64,000 bases of DNA from Cylindrospermum stagnale PCC 7417 (lineage in GTDB: Bacteria > Cyanobacteriota > Cyanobacteriia > Cyanobacteriales > Nostocaceae), in the NCBI RefSeq assembly GCF_000317535.1, contig NC_019757.1, positions 5,421,501-5,485,500 of the forward strand, in the 5' to 3' direction. Made by a program: the position numbers and the translations under genes. How positions within the stretch are numbered: the first letter of the stretch is position 1; each line of letters opens with the position of its first letter. Of this stretch, positions 26,153-36,134 are shown piece by piece. A model generated the notes under the pieces. That model saw only the letters and a list, made by a program, of their open reading frames with translations, was not told the origin of the DNA and ran no database searches.

Positions 26153-26297
26153 ATGCTAATTGAAGAATTATTACTACCATTTCGTGAAGAAATACTCAAT
26201 ATTGCGTTTATATTTGAGTAATATTCAAGAATGTATTGAGCGTATAGAAGAATATACAAGACGTAAAATTAAACCTTTCACCAAGTACGAACGATAA
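26153..26297 (+). pseudogene. Remnant of an MntA-HepT toxin-antitoxin pair
   Basis: From the ATG at 26153 the frame reads IEELLLPFREEILNIA, the usual N-terminus of a MntA-type nucleotidyltransferase antitoxin, and then stops. In another frame the next bases read RLYLSNIQECIERIEEYT, the N-terminal helix of a HepT (DUF86) toxin, up to a stop at 26295. The GSxxxG nucleotidyltransferase motif and the HepT RNase motif are gone. A single deletion joining the starts of two adjacent genes would give this arrangement. Confidence 0.6.
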
Positions 26298-26476
26298 GAG
26301 GGGTTAAAGGTGGGGTTTTAGTTATCAAAATGGTGCGTTAGGGAACGCACCCTACTTGTTAAGATTATTTGATAATTTATAGAAATCGGGTAATAAAGAT
26401 AACTTTTGCTCTAGGCGGTTGTGGGTCGTTGCTCATAGCATTGAAAAAATAGCTTTTTGCATAGTTAGACCCCAGC

Positions 26477-28045
26477 ATGAAACGAACTTGGAAATCTCTG
26501 CTGCTATCCTTGAACTGGCTATTACTGTCTGTTGGGACATCAATTGTGATTATCCTAACGCAACCGATCGCACCAGTTCCCGCACAAGCACCTGCTGTAA
26601 GTCAGGAAACACCAGCACCAACAACAGAATCTGAACCAAAGCCTAGTGCTACACCAGAAAGTAAGGAACCTGAACCCAGTCCTGAAGAACTTGCGCGTCA
26701 GCAAAAACTGATGGAAGCGGATAAACTTTATTTGGCGGGACAAACCGCCGAAGCCGAAAAAATTTATCGTCAGGTGAAAGCACCTGTTGCGGAAACTAGC
26801 GCACCTCAAGAACGCAAAACGGCAATAGTTGACCCCACGCAACTATCCCCAGCAGGTAAGGTATACTGGCGGGAATCAGAGGCGGGGATAGAAAAGAAGT
26901 TGCAAACCAGAACTTTAGTACCTCTGCGACTTTTGGTTGAACAGTCTCCTGAATTTATCCCTGGTTATATCCGATTTGCTCAAGAACTGAAAAAATACGA
27001 TCGCAACACAGAAGCAATAGATATTTTAGAACGGGCGGTTTCTCTTTATCCCAATCAACCAGAATTAGTTAAAGCCAGAGTTACATCTCTGGCAGATGCT
27101 AAAAAATGGATGGAAGCCTCAATAGCTGCGCGTCAATTTGCCATTCTCAACCCTCAAGACCCCCAAGCACCTGAGTTTACCAAGTTAGCAGAAGACAATC
27201 TCAAACGCTATAAATCTTATATCAAAGAAGAAATTAGAGGTAATGCCCTCGCTAACATTATCACCGGCGCTGTCGGTTACGCCCTCACTGGTAGTCTACT
27301 CGGCCCCTTTTCGGCCCTTGATTCCAGCATCATGCTGCTACAGGGTGAAAAAGCCATCGGTGAATCGGTGTCTAAACAGGCGAAAAAACAACTGGAGTTA
27401 ATTTTAGACGATCAGATATTGGCTTATGTCAATGACATCGGTCAAAAACTGGTGAAAGCAGCCGGACGTGATGAGTTTAATTATGAGTTCTTTGTCATCG
27501 CCGAGGAAGGACTTAACGCCTTTGCGCTGCCTGGAGGTAAAATTTTCATTAATGCCGGTGCGATCGCTAAAGCCAACTCAGAAGCCGAATTAGCCGGCTT
27601 AATCGGTCACGAATTATCCCACGTCGTGTTATCCCACGGTTTCCAATTAGCCACCCAAGGCAACCTGATCTCTAACGTTACCCAATATCTACCCCTCGGC
27701 GGCACCATCGGTCAACTGTTTGCATTCAGTTACAGCCGCGATATGGAAAAACAGGCAGATACATTAGGTACAAGGTTGATTGTCAGCACAGGCTACGCTG
27801 CTGATGGCTTGCGTAACTTAATGGTGACACTAGATAAACAACAAAAAAATGCTCCTCCCCCTTGGTTATCTTCTCACCCTGGCGGTAGCGATCGCGTTAA
27901 TTATTTAGAAAACCTGATTACTCGCAATAGCTACAACCGCTACGCCTACGAAGGAGTAGAGCGACATACACAAATTAAAGCACAGGTTAAACAGCTACTG
28001 AAAGAGAAAAAAGAACAAGAGGAAAAAAAGGAACCTGGTGAATGA
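26477..28045 (+). CDS. M48-family zinc metalloprotease with TPR-like N-terminal region
   Basis: 522 residues. A signal peptide or anchor covers about 1-38, then a Pro/Glu/Ser-rich linker (40-75), then a TPR-like helical part (about 78-250, with EAIDILERAVSLYPNQPELVKA). The peptidase domain has the zinc motif HELSH at 378-382, with the third ligand Glu in SRDMEKQADTLG, as in BepA/LoiP-type periplasmic proteases, which degrade or mature outer-membrane proteins. The C-terminal tail is Lys/Glu-rich. The protein most likely acts in the periplasm. The next gene starts 70 bp on in the same direction. Confidence 0.9.
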   Translation: MKRTWKSLLLSLNWLLLSVGTSIVIILTQPIAPVPAQAPAVSQETPAPTTESEPKPSATPESKEPEPSPEELARQQKLMEADKLYLAGQTAEAEKIYRQVKAPVAETSAPQERKTAIVDPTQLSPAGKVYWRESEAGIEKKLQTRTLVPLRLLVEQSPEFIPGYIRFAQELKKYDRNTEAIDILERAVSLYPNQPELVKARVTSLADAKKWMEASIAARQFAILNPQDPQAPEFTKLAEDNLKRYKSYIKEEIRGNALANIITGAVGYALTGSLLGPFSALDSSIMLLQGEKAIGESVSKQAKKQLELILDDQILAYVNDIGQKLVKAAGRDEFNYEFFVIAEEGLNAFALPGGKIFINAGAIAKANSEAELAGLIGHELSHVVLSHGFQLATQGNLISNVTQYLPLGGTIGQLFAFSYSRDMEKQADTLGTRLIVSTGYAADGLRNLMVTLDKQQKNAPPPWLSSHPGGSDRVNYLENLITRNSYNRYAYEGVERHTQIKAQVKQLLKEKKEQEEKKEPGE

Positions 28046-28115
28046 ATCAAAAACCAAAATTTTGCGTCACTAGAACTATCAATGTCCCTAGGGATTTCCA
28101 GTGAAGGCTAAATTT

Positions 28116-28874
28116 ATGTCATTACAACCGCTGAAGTTTGTATTTTTGAGCAGTCTAGGTTTATCTTTATTCCTAGGCAATTCCGTGGCATTTGCCCAAG
28201 TTGATAATTCTGGTAGTGTTGTAGTCCCCACAGGCACATCAACAGACTCATCAACCATTCCGACATCCACCACCGTTGACAGTGCAACTCGGTTTAGCTG
28301 TCAGAATAACAATGGCCAGTACACCGTCATGTATCAGCCCCAAAGCCAACCAGGTCAATTTTACCCCTGGGCGGCACCGACAACCTTGGGTGGTGGTTGG
28401 GATGCACAAAAGCGTTGTCAAGCGATCGCCTCTCGCCTAGAATTATATCGCCCAGATGGCTTGCAAGAACTGCAAACAGCTTTTGAAAATAACGAAAACA
28501 TCATCTGTGTCACAACCGAAGCTAACACCGGCTGTCGCATTGTGCTGACAGTTCCTCGGAACAAAGACCCCATCGCCGTCCGCAATAGCGTATTCCAAAA
28601 TTTGACTACTGCTGACAGTGGACAACAAACCACAGCAGTCAGCACTTATCGGAATAGCCGTCAGGGAGGAACCAGCGAACTATACAACTTAGGTCGCACC
28701 ATTTTCGGCGGTAGCAAAAAGCCAGTGACTGCAACTAAAAATGGCATCAATCTCAAACCTTACCTCGACCCCAAAGACGGCGGAACCGCCACCAGCCTGC
28801 GAAAACCAGCAGCAACAATTCGTCCAACCCAACCGCAAACCCCCATTCGCTTAAATCCTCGAATATTCCGTTAA
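28116..28874 (+). CDS. COP23-domain exported protein
   Basis: 252 residues from ATG 28116 (AAGG about 8 bases upstream; an in-frame GTG at 28101 adds five). Signal peptide to about residue 28 (FLGNSVAFAQ). The central domain FSCQNNNGQYTVMY, then GWDAQKRCQAIASRL, then a cysteine-containing NIICVTTEANTGCRIV, matches the COP23 family, named from a membrane-associated circadian-oscillating protein of Cyanothece. Function is unknown. The C-terminal 60 residues are low complexity. It is likely co-transcribed with the M48 gene. Confidence 0.8.
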   Translation: MSLQPLKFVFLSSLGLSLFLGNSVAFAQVDNSGSVVVPTGTSTDSSTIPTSTTVDSATRFSCQNNNGQYTVMYQPQSQPGQFYPWAAPTTLGGGWDAQKRCQAIASRLELYRPDGLQELQTAFENNENIICVTTEANTGCRIVLTVPRNKDPIAVRNSVFQNLTTADSGQQTTAVSTYRNSRQGGTSELYNLGRTIFGGSKKPVTATKNGINLKPYLDPKDGGTATSLRKPAATIRPTQPQTPIRLNPRIFR

Positions 28875-28946
28875 TTTTAGGTGCTGTTTGCAGAGAATAT
28901 TTTCGGATAATTAAGCATAAATTAAAGTCAATAAGTCTAAAGTTTA

Positions 28947-28973
28947 GCCCCTTTGTATATTTTTACAAGGGGG
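28947..28973 (+). terminator. Rho-independent terminator after the COP23 gene
   Basis: Stem CCCCTTTGTA/TACAAGGGGG (one G-T wobble) with a six-base loop, followed by TTTTT. Confidence 0.85.
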
Positions 28974-28993
28974 TTTTTGCAATTGTTTATATC

Positions 28994-29023
28994 CTTAACC
29001 TTTCGCTAGCTATTTTTTAATCT
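28994..29023. promoter_or_regulatory. Possible Pho box
   Basis: Three octamers at 11-base spacing: CTTAACCT, GCTAGCTA, TTTAATCT. The first equals and the third approaches the cyanobacterial PhoB/SphR consensus (C/T)TTAACC(T/A); the middle one is poor. It lies about 290 bases before a predicted extracellular nuclease/phosphatase gene, which would fit phosphate control, but the match is partial. Confidence 0.3.
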
Positions 29024-29312
29024 TATTAGCATATTTTTGGTGTGTTAAATCCAAATCCATACCAAGTAAATAATGCTGCTGTTTTCTAGAATAAATATCT
29101 TGGGCGATGGTGTACAAAATACATTCCTCAGATACTCAAACTTTTATTCCAATCGCCCTAACAGCAAGGTATATCTTCACCATTGATGTTGTTTTGCTTG
29201 GAAAAATTTAAAAATCAAAATTCATCTCTAAAATTTTGATTTTAGTTGGGAAGATCGCCACAGCTACCAAGACAAATTTCACTATTAATTAATTACCAGG
29301 AGACACTAGATT

Positions 29313-32300
29313 ATGGTTTTGACACAAGGGGATATTGCTTTTACCTCCTTCAATGCTGATGAGGATGGTTGGTCTATTGTCACGTTTGTAGACATAGCCC
29401 CGAATACGATCATTTACTTCAGCGATAACGAAGCTACTAGCCTGACGGCTTTTAACACTGGGGAGTCTTATTTTCAGTGGAACTCAGGCGCTAATACAAT
29501 TGCTGCTGGTAATGTCATTCGCTTTAGTGCAATTGATAGTGCTACCAATTTAGCAGCGTCAATTGGTACATTTAGCCGGGTTACCGTGTCTGGTAGTTCT
29601 AACTACGGTCTCAGTGGAAGTAATGAAACTGTTTATGCTTATCTTGGCAATAATGCTGCCAGTCCAACTGTATTTTTAGCAGGAGTTTCAAATGATACGA
29701 CTCCACAAGGGACAACTGATTTAACTACAGCGGGTCTAACTATTGGGGCTAATTCAATTTTGCTCAATAGTAGCGCTGACTATGGTGAGTACAATGGTTC
29801 GCGCAGTGGAGAGGGCAGTTTTGCCAATTACAAACCGCTGGTTAACAACCTCAGCAATTGGACAGTCGATAGCGTTAATGGTAACTATGATCCAACCGTT
29901 CCCAATACCACTAACTTTGCGATCGCAGGTGTAACTCCCACTCCCACAGTCAACTTATCAGTCAGCACCAACGCAGGAACCGAAGCCGGCACCACAGCAA
30001 TCTCCGTCACCGCTACTACCTCCAGCGCGGTTTCAGGTGATCAAACTGTAAACTTGGCTGTGACAGGAACAGGCATCACCCCAGGAGATTACACCCTCAG
30101 CAACAACACCATGACAATTCCTAGCGGTTCCACCATAGGTTCTGTCACCTTTACAGTTGTGGATGATGCTGTAGTTGAGGGCACAGAAACTGCAACTCTC
30201 ACCATCAGCAGCCCATCGGCAGGTATGACACTCGGTAGCACCATTTCTCAAAACATCACCATCACTGATAGTGATGGGGGTGAGGGCAAAGTTCTGATAA
30301 AAATTGGTGGCTTTGGTGGTAGTGGGGCCGAGATTACTGCTTATGATCCGATTTCCCAGCGACTATTCGTGGTGGATGGTACGGCAAATATTCAAATTAT
30401 CAATTTCAGTGACCCCACCAACCCGACAGTATTTTCAACGATTAATCTCTCTGCCTACGGTATCAGTGCCAACAGCGTCGCTGTCAAAAACGGTTTAGTG
30501 GCGATCGCGATTGAAGCCACTAATGCCAATGACCCCGGCAACGTTGTTTTCTATAACACCGATGGCACCTTCATTAAAGCCGTGACTGTTGGGGTACTTC
30601 CTGACATGGTGACATTTAGTCCCGATGGCAGCAAAGTACTCACCGCTAATGAAGGACAACCCACTAGCACCGGTGATCCTGTCGGTTCTGTGAGCATTAT
30701 TGATGTTTCCCAAGGGGCAGCGGCTGCGACTGTAGCCACCGCTAGCTTTACCAGCTTTGATGGTCAAGAAGCTGCATTGATTCGTCAAGGCGTTCGCATC
30801 TTTCCTGGTAAAACTGTTTCTCAAGATGTGGAACCAGAATATATTACTTTTTCCCAGGATGGGACACAAGCTTGGGTAACATTGCAAGAAAATAATGCGA
30901 TCGCCGTGATCGATATTGCCACAGCCACAGTCAGCAAAATTATCCCCTTGGGTTTAGTTGACCATAGTTTGCCAGGAAACGAACTAGACCCCAGCGATAA
31001 AGATGGCATCAACATCAAAAACCAACCAGTCTTCGGGATGTATATGCCCGATGCGATCGCTTCTTTTACCGCCAATAATCGCACCTACTACGTTACAGCT
31101 AACGAAGGAGACGCCCGCAACGAAGAAGCACGGGTAAAAGATTTAAATCTCGACCCGACAATTTTTCCCAATGCCGCCACACTCAAACAAGATGCTAACC
31201 TCGGTCGGCTCACGGTTTCAAATATTGATGGTGATATCGATGGTGACGGCGATTACGATCGCCTTTACGCCTACGGAACTCGCTCCTTCACCATTTGGGA
31301 CGACCAAGGAACTTTAGTCTACAACAGCGGTGCAGACTTTGAAAAAATTACCGCTCAACAAGTCCCCAATCTCTTCAATTCTGATGGTATTGCTGGCAGT
31401 ATCGACACCCGCAGCGATAACAAAGGCCCAGAACCAGAAGGCGTCACAATCGGTATCGTCAATCATCGAACTTACGCCTTCATCGGTTTAGAACGAGTTG
31501 GCGGAGTCATGGTCTATGAAATTACCAATCCGCAAAAACCGCAGTTTATCGAGTATTCCCCCGCGCAACCAGGAGACCAAGCCCCTGAAGGCATCAGTTT
31601 TATCGCTGCTAACGACAGCCCAAACGGCAAAAACTTGCTCATCTTGTCCAACGAAGTCAGCAAAACCGTCACCGTCTATCAAGTAAATCCGCCAACTCGC
31701 ATTAGTGACATTCAAGGTGCCGCACACCGTTCTCCCCTAGAAAATCAGACAGTGAATAACGTCTCCGGTATTGTCACCGTTATCCGCAGCAACGGTTTCT
31801 ACCTCCAAGACCCCAACCCAGATAGTAATGATGCCACATCCGAGGCGATTTTTGTCTTCACCTCATCAGCACCAACCGTGCAAGTGGGAGACTCAGTTAA
31901 AGTCAGTGGCACGGTTACAGAGTTTCTCCCTGGTGGTAGTACTAACAACTTAACCACCACAGAAATTACTAGCCCGACAATTGTCACCCTATCCAGTGGA
32001 AACCCTTTGCCAACAGCCACGATCCTCGGCAACGGCGGCCGGGCCATCCCCACAACAACCATTGAAAATGATGCCACTGGCAACGTTGCCACTAGCGGCA
32101 CATTTGACCCATCTGAGGATGGAATTGACTTCTACGAAAGTTTAGAAGGAATGCTCGTTCAGGTAAATAATGCTGTAGCAGTGGGGCCAACGAATAGTTT
32201 TGGCGAAATTCCGGTATTAGCCGATAACGGCGTCAATGCAGGTCTCCGCACGGCTCGTGGTGGGATTATCATTCAACCTGGTGACTTTAACCCAGAACGC

Positions 32301-34757
32301 ATCATCATTGATGATGCAATTATCACCAATGAACCCCAAGTTAATGTCGGTGATCAGTTCAATGGCTCGATTACAGGAGTGATTGACTACAGCTTTAGCA
32401 ACTTCAAGCTGTTGAATACCCAAGCTTTACCCAGCGTCACCTCTGGCGGTTTGCAACGAGAAGTCACCAACCTAACTCCCACAACAAATCAACTCACTGT
32501 TGCCACATTTAACGTAGAAAATCTTCACCCCGGTGAGAGTGCAACTAAGTTTAACAACTTAGCTAACCGGATTGTGAATAACCTGAAATCACCAGATATC
32601 ATTACTCTGGAAGAAATTCAAGACAACAATGGGGCGACAAATAATAGTTTGGTAGATGCTAGTGCAACCTACCAGAAGTTGATTGATGCCATTGTTGCAG
32701 CGGGCGGCCCCACCTATCAATATCGACAAATTAACCCAGTAGATGATCAAGACGGTGGGGAACCTGGGGGAAATATTCGTCAAGGTTTCTTGTTTAATCC
32801 CAGTCGCGTCAGCTTTGTAGACCATGCTGGCGGCACTTCCACATCTAACACCACAGTCACCAATGTCAATGGTGTTCCCACCCTTTCGGCGAGTCCCGGA
32901 CGCATTGACCCCACTAACTCCGCTTTCGACAACAGCCGCAAACCCTTAGTTGGTGAATTTACTTTCAACGGTCAGACTGTCTATGTGATTGGCAACCACT
33001 TTAATTCTAAAGGTGGTGACCAACCTTTATATGGGCCGAATCAATCACCAACTCTCACCAGTGAAACGCAACGCAACCAGCAAGCAACGGTGGTGAAAAA
33101 CTTTGTCGAAAGCATTTTGGCAATTAACCCCAACGCCAATGTGGTGGTGATGGGTGACTTAAATGATTTTGAGTTTTCTCATCCCCTGAGCACACTAGAA
33201 AGCGCTGGACTGAACACCTTAATTGAAACTCTACCTGCAAACGAGCGTTACACCTACAATTTTGAAGGCAATGCCCAGACTCTTGACCACATTTTAGTCA
33301 GTAACAACTTGCTCAACAAGCTGGATGGGTATGATGTGGTTCACATCAACTCCGAGTTTGCTGACCAAGATAGTGACCATGACCCCAGTGTGGCTAGGTT
33401 TAATTTGTCTGCAAATAGTGCCCCGACTAATTTGTCATTGAGCGCCATTAGTATCAACGAGAATGTCCCAGCCGAGACAATTGTCGGTACATTTATCACC
33501 AGTGACCCCGACGAAGATAACACTTTCATTTACAACTTTGTTTCTGGGACAACCGCAACTGATAATGACGCCTTCATCATTGATGGTAATATTCTGAAAA
33601 TAAAAAATTCCCCAGATTTTGAAACTAAGTCAATTTACAATATTCTGGTTAGCAGCACTGACCAAAGTGGACTCTCTTTTGAGAAATTGTTAGCAATCAA
33701 TGTCAATGACCTCAATATACCAACCACCCTGACAAAGAATGCTGACAACGATATCTTTACTATCAAAGGTGACAGCATTAAAGCCAAATTCCAAGTCACT
33801 CTCACAGGCAGTAGTGCTAATGCGGTGAATGAACTAGGATGTTTCACTGTGGATGATGCTCAAGGTAGGATTAACGGAATTAGTCCCGGTGCCGCAGGTT
33901 ACACTGAAGCCGCTTTAGACCGAGCCAAGGTAATTTTCTCCGCTATTGCCAATTTGCCTAATGGGTTTAATGCTGATAATCTCACAAGGGTACTGGAATT
34001 GAACTCTGGTGCTAACCTGAGATTTTATTTGGTCAAAGGCAGTTCAACTGATGCTGTACAGGCTAAAGTATCCCCAACTACAGATATATTATTTGCTGAC
34101 CCTTCAAACCAAAATATTACCGATTTGGGTGATGATGGGTTTTCTTTGGCTTGGAAAGACGGATCTAATAACAGTGTTGCAGACTTTGAAAATTTAGTGG
34201 TGGAGATTAAAGCTACAAATCAATCTTTAATTCTGGGTACGAATCTGCAAGATAATTTACAGGGCGAATTGATTGATTTGCGAGATGTCACAACTCAGGT
34301 GAAGGCTGATTTTGTGGTCAACAGAGAAGCTGCTTTTAACAACTTTGTCGGTTTCTATCAGGTGAGTGATGAGAATGGTGGTATTGATATCAATGCTGAT
34401 GGTCAGGCAGATATTCTCCCTGGACAGGCTGGTTATACTCAAGCAGCGGTGAGTGGACGTGTAGCGGGTATTGAATTAACGGTAAATAATCAAGGTACTG
34501 CAACTTTTAGCGGAACTTTTCAGCCGGGTTTCATCTTCGCTCCGTTTATTATCGTTAATGGCAGACCTGATGCCGTTCTTGATAGTGATCTAAATAATGA
34601 TCCAGCCGTTTACTTCCCATTCTTAGGCGCTAATGCAGATAAATCTGATCATATTCGCCTGTTAGGGGATAACGTCTTTGGTTTTGAGGATCTGCTAAAT
34701 GGTGGTGATCAAGATTTCAATGATTTCATTATCAGAGCCAATTTGAGTCTTGCTTAG
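29313..34757 (+). CDS. Giant secreted nuclease/phosphatase-like protein (choice-of-anchor I, EEP nuclease, DUF4114)
   Basis: 1814 residues with no signal peptide. Domains: N-terminal beta domain (1-205); Calx-beta (about 210-320); choice-of-anchor I propeller-like domain (about 325-790); OB-fold-like part as in ExeM-type nucleases (795-1050); endonuclease/exonuclease/phosphatase domain (about 1060-1365) with FNVENLHPG, Glu in ITLEEIQD, GNHFNSKG, MGDLNDFE and SDHDPSVARF; cadherin-like domain (1368-1480); two DUF4114 domains (about 1488-1630 and 1662-1814), the last ending in FEDLLNGGDQDFND. It probably digests extracellular DNA or phosphoesters. The acidic calcium-binding C-terminus and the secretion genes downstream indicate type I export. 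Confidence 0.88.
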   Translation: MVLTQGDIAFTSFNADEDGWSIVTFVDIAPNTIIYFSDNEATSLTAFNTGESYFQWNSGANTIAAGNVIRFSAIDSATNLAASIGTFSRVTVSGSSNYGLSGSNETVYAYLGNNAASPTVFLAGVSNDTTPQGTTDLTTAGLTIGANSILLNSSADYGEYNGSRSGEGSFANYKPLVNNLSNWTVDSVNGNYDPTVPNTTNFAIAGVTPTPTVNLSVSTNAGTEAGTTAISVTATTSSAVSGDQTVNLAVTGTGITPGDYTLSNNTMTIPSGSTIGSVTFTVVDDAVVEGTETATLTISSPSAGMTLGSTISQNITITDSDGGEGKVLIKIGGFGGSGAEITAYDPISQRLFVVDGTANIQIINFSDPTNPTVFSTINLSAYGISANSVAVKNGLVAIAIEATNANDPGNVVFYNTDGTFIKAVTVGVLPDMVTFSPDGSKVLTANEGQPTSTGDPVGSVSIIDVSQGAAAATVATASFTSFDGQEAALIRQGVRIFPGKTVSQDVEPEYITFSQDGTQAWVTLQENNAIAVIDIATATVSKIIPLGLVDHSLPGNELDPSDKDGINIKNQPVFGMYMPDAIASFTANNRTYYVTANEGDARNEEARVKDLNLDPTIFPNAATLKQDANLGRLTVSNIDGDIDGDGDYDRLYAYGTRSFTIWDDQGTLVYNSGADFEKITAQQVPNLFNSDGIAGSIDTRSDNKGPEPEGVTIGIVNHRTYAFIGLERVGGVMVYEITNPQKPQFIEYSPAQPGDQAPEGISFIAANDSPNGKNLLILSNEVSKTVTVYQVNPPTRISDIQGAAHRSPLENQTVNNVSGIVTVIRSNGFYLQDPNPDSNDATSEAIFVFTSSAPTVQVGDSVKVSGTVTEFLPGGSTNNLTTTEITSPTIVTLSSGNPLPTATILGNGGRAIPTTTIENDATGNVATSGTFDPSEDGIDFYESLEGMLVQVNNAVAVGPTNSFGEIPVLADNGVNAGLRTARGGIIIQPGDFNPERIIIDDAIITNEPQVNVGDQFNGSITGVIDYSFSNFKLLNTQALPSVTSGGLQREVTNLTPTTNQLTVATFNVENLHPGESATKFNNLANRIVNNLKSPDIITLEEIQDNNGATNNSLVDASATYQKLIDAIVAAGGPTYQYRQINPVDDQDGGEPGGNIRQGFLFNPSRVSFVDHAGGTSTSNTTVTNVNGVPTLSASPGRIDPTNSAFDNSRKPLVGEFTFNGQTVYVIGNHFNSKGGDQPLYGPNQSPTLTSETQRNQQATVVKNFVESILAINPNANVVVMGDLNDFEFSHPLSTLESAGLNTLIETLPANERYTYNFEGNAQTLDHILVSNNLLNKLDGYDVVHINSEFADQDSDHDPSVARFNLSANSAPTNLSLSAISINENVPAETIVGTFITSDPDEDNTFIYNFVSGTTATDNDAFIIDGNILKIKNSPDFETKSIYNILVSSTDQSGLSFEKLLAINVNDLNIPTTLTKNADNDIFTIKGDSIKAKFQVTLTGSSANAVNELGCFTVDDAQGRINGISPGAAGYTEAALDRAKVIFSAIANLPNGFNADNLTRVLELNSGANLRFYLVKGSSTDAVQAKVSPTTDILFADPSNQNITDLGDDGFSLAWKDGSNNSVADFENLVVEIKATNQSLILGTNLQDNLQGELIDLRDVTTQVKADFVVNREAAFNNFVGFYQVSDENGGIDINADGQADILPGQAGYTQAAVSGRVAGIELTVNNQGTATFSGTFQPGFIFAPFIIVNGRPDAVLDSDLNNDPAVYFPFLGANADKSDHIRLLGDNVFGFEDLLNGGDQDFNDFIIRANLSLA

Positions 34758-35270
34758 TCTATTAACTTTTTGATCTTCCCCTGATGAAAAATCAGGGGTT
34801 TCTACAACTAGACCAGTAGAGATGAATTTTGGACGTTTTTTAGCTCAGACAAATGTCGTTTTGTAATGGTTTGTAACAGGACGACAAGTCACGCATGCCA
34901 TGGCCTCTGGCACGTTGTTCGCGTTCACCTAGGTTGGGCACTTTACCATCTCTCTGTCTCCCTATTAGTGTTACTTAAAGGCAGGTAGAAAATAAATTTT
35001 CATTTTGAAAGTTTTTTTAATATTTCCGGATATTTGCAATGTTACTAATTTGTGATATTTTTGTTTTACATCTATGAATTATGAAAACTCTTGTTAATAA
35101 GTTTAACAAGGGCAAGTATAATTTTTTAGGTGATCATTATTATGTGTTTAGAAATATACAACGGATAATACTTAGAATAAGGTTGTGATATAGCTATGTG
35201 ACCTCGACCAGCAGATAACTTAATCTCAACCGATTTCTATTATTTTTTTGAAGCCAGATAAATTATAACA
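34758..35270. other. Gap between the secreted nuclease and the secretion genes
   Basis: A terminator (34778-34798) follows the nuclease gene, so the secretion genes need their own promoter. The remainder is AT-rich, with no ORF or clear repeat and no recognised promoter motif. Confidence 0.6.
34778..34798 (+). terminator. Rho-independent terminator after the giant nuclease gene
   Basis: Stem CCCCTGAT/ATCAGGGG with loop GAAAA, followed by TTT. Confidence 0.85.
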
Positions 35271-36017
35271 GTGGCAACACTGAGTACAAATGATATGAAT
35301 CCAGTTTTGCAATTGGGCGATGTCTGCCAACAAGCTGCCGCGCGTCTACGGACAATGACGAAGACAGAGGTTTTGCCGTTGCTGGCAGACTACCAAATCC
35401 TGCCGCTATTAGTAAAAGAGATGATCATCGACCAAGCGATCGCACAAATTGAGTCAACGCCACAAGAAGAAAAGCTCGCCTGTGAACAATTAGCCCAACA
35501 ATATCAAGGGCGACAACAGCCGGCTATGAGTCCGCAGCAGTTACAGCAGATCGCGATCCGCCAATTAAAACTGGAGAAGTTCAAAGAAACAGCTTGGGGA
35601 GGGGATATAGACGCTTACTTTTTCCAACGGAAATCTCAGTTGTCTAGGGCGATCTATTCCCTGATTAGCACGAATGATGTTGGTATTTCCCAAGAAATCT
35701 ACTTCCGCATTCAAGAAGGTGAACAGTCCTTTGCCCAACTAGCACGGGAATATGCTCAAGGGCCTGAGTCCCAAACAGATGGTTTAATTGGTCCAGTGGA
35801 ATTGCAAACCATCCATCCAGTTTTAGCGAAGATATTATCTATCAGCCAACCGCAGCAACTTGTACCGCCGACTCAAATAGGAGACTGGATTGTCATCGTT
35901 CGCCTAGAAAAGCTACTACCAGCTCAATTAGACCGCTCAATGCGTCAGCGGTTACTGAATGAACGCTTTAGTACTTGGCTGCAAACAGAGATGGCGTCTC
36001 AAAATTGGCTTCTTTAA
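35271..36017 (+). CDS. Parvulin-type peptidyl-prolyl isomerase of a type I secretion cluster
   Basis: 248 residues from GTG 35271 (an ATG at 35295 is also possible; neither has a strong ribosome-binding site). The N-terminal 120 residues are helical, like SurA/PrsA-type chaperone regions. A PpiC/rotamase domain is visible from about 135: EQSFAQLAREYAQGP, then DGLIGPVELQTIHPVL. There is no signal peptide, so it probably acts in the cytoplasm, perhaps holding the type I substrate unfolded. It lies 117 bp before the ABC exporter gene; PPIase-ABC-HlyD clusters recur in cyanobacteria. Confidence 0.82.
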   Translation: MATLSTNDMNPVLQLGDVCQQAAARLRTMTKTEVLPLLADYQILPLLVKEMIIDQAIAQIESTPQEEKLACEQLAQQYQGRQQPAMSPQQLQQIAIRQLKLEKFKETAWGGDIDAYFFQRKSQLSRAIYSLISTNDVGISQEIYFRIQEGEQSFAQLAREYAQGPESQTDGLIGPVELQTIHPVLAKILSISQPQQLVPPTQIGDWIVIVRLEKLLPAQLDRSMRQRLLNERFSTWLQTEMASQNWLL

Positions 36018-36134
36018 CCCCCAGATATTGCAACTGTTTAAACAAAGAGTGAGTATTGGGCATAATAAATGACGCACGAAAGCACAATTAGCAATGCCCG
36101 ATCTCCTTAAATAAACTTATTAACCCAATTAGGC

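Larger units (their letters stand above)
25911..26476. other. Gap with terminator, TA remnant and leader of the M48 gene
   Basis: Holds a terminator at 25993-26025, a decayed MntA-HepT remnant at 26153-26297 and, before that, the inverted pair GGGACACAG/CTGTGTCCC (about 25930-25951). Nothing else coding is seen. Confidence 0.7.
28875..29312. other. Gap between the COP23 gene and the secreted nuclease gene
   Basis: Contains the terminator at 28947-28973 and a Pho-box-like run of octamers at 28994-29023. The leader of the next gene ends with CCAGGAGA about 12 bases before its ATG. No other gene found. Confidence 0.65.

Noticed and set aside
30495-30887. 130-codon minus-strand ORF inside the giant nuclease gene
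   Set aside because: Lies wholly opposite a conserved domain; no motif or start signal.
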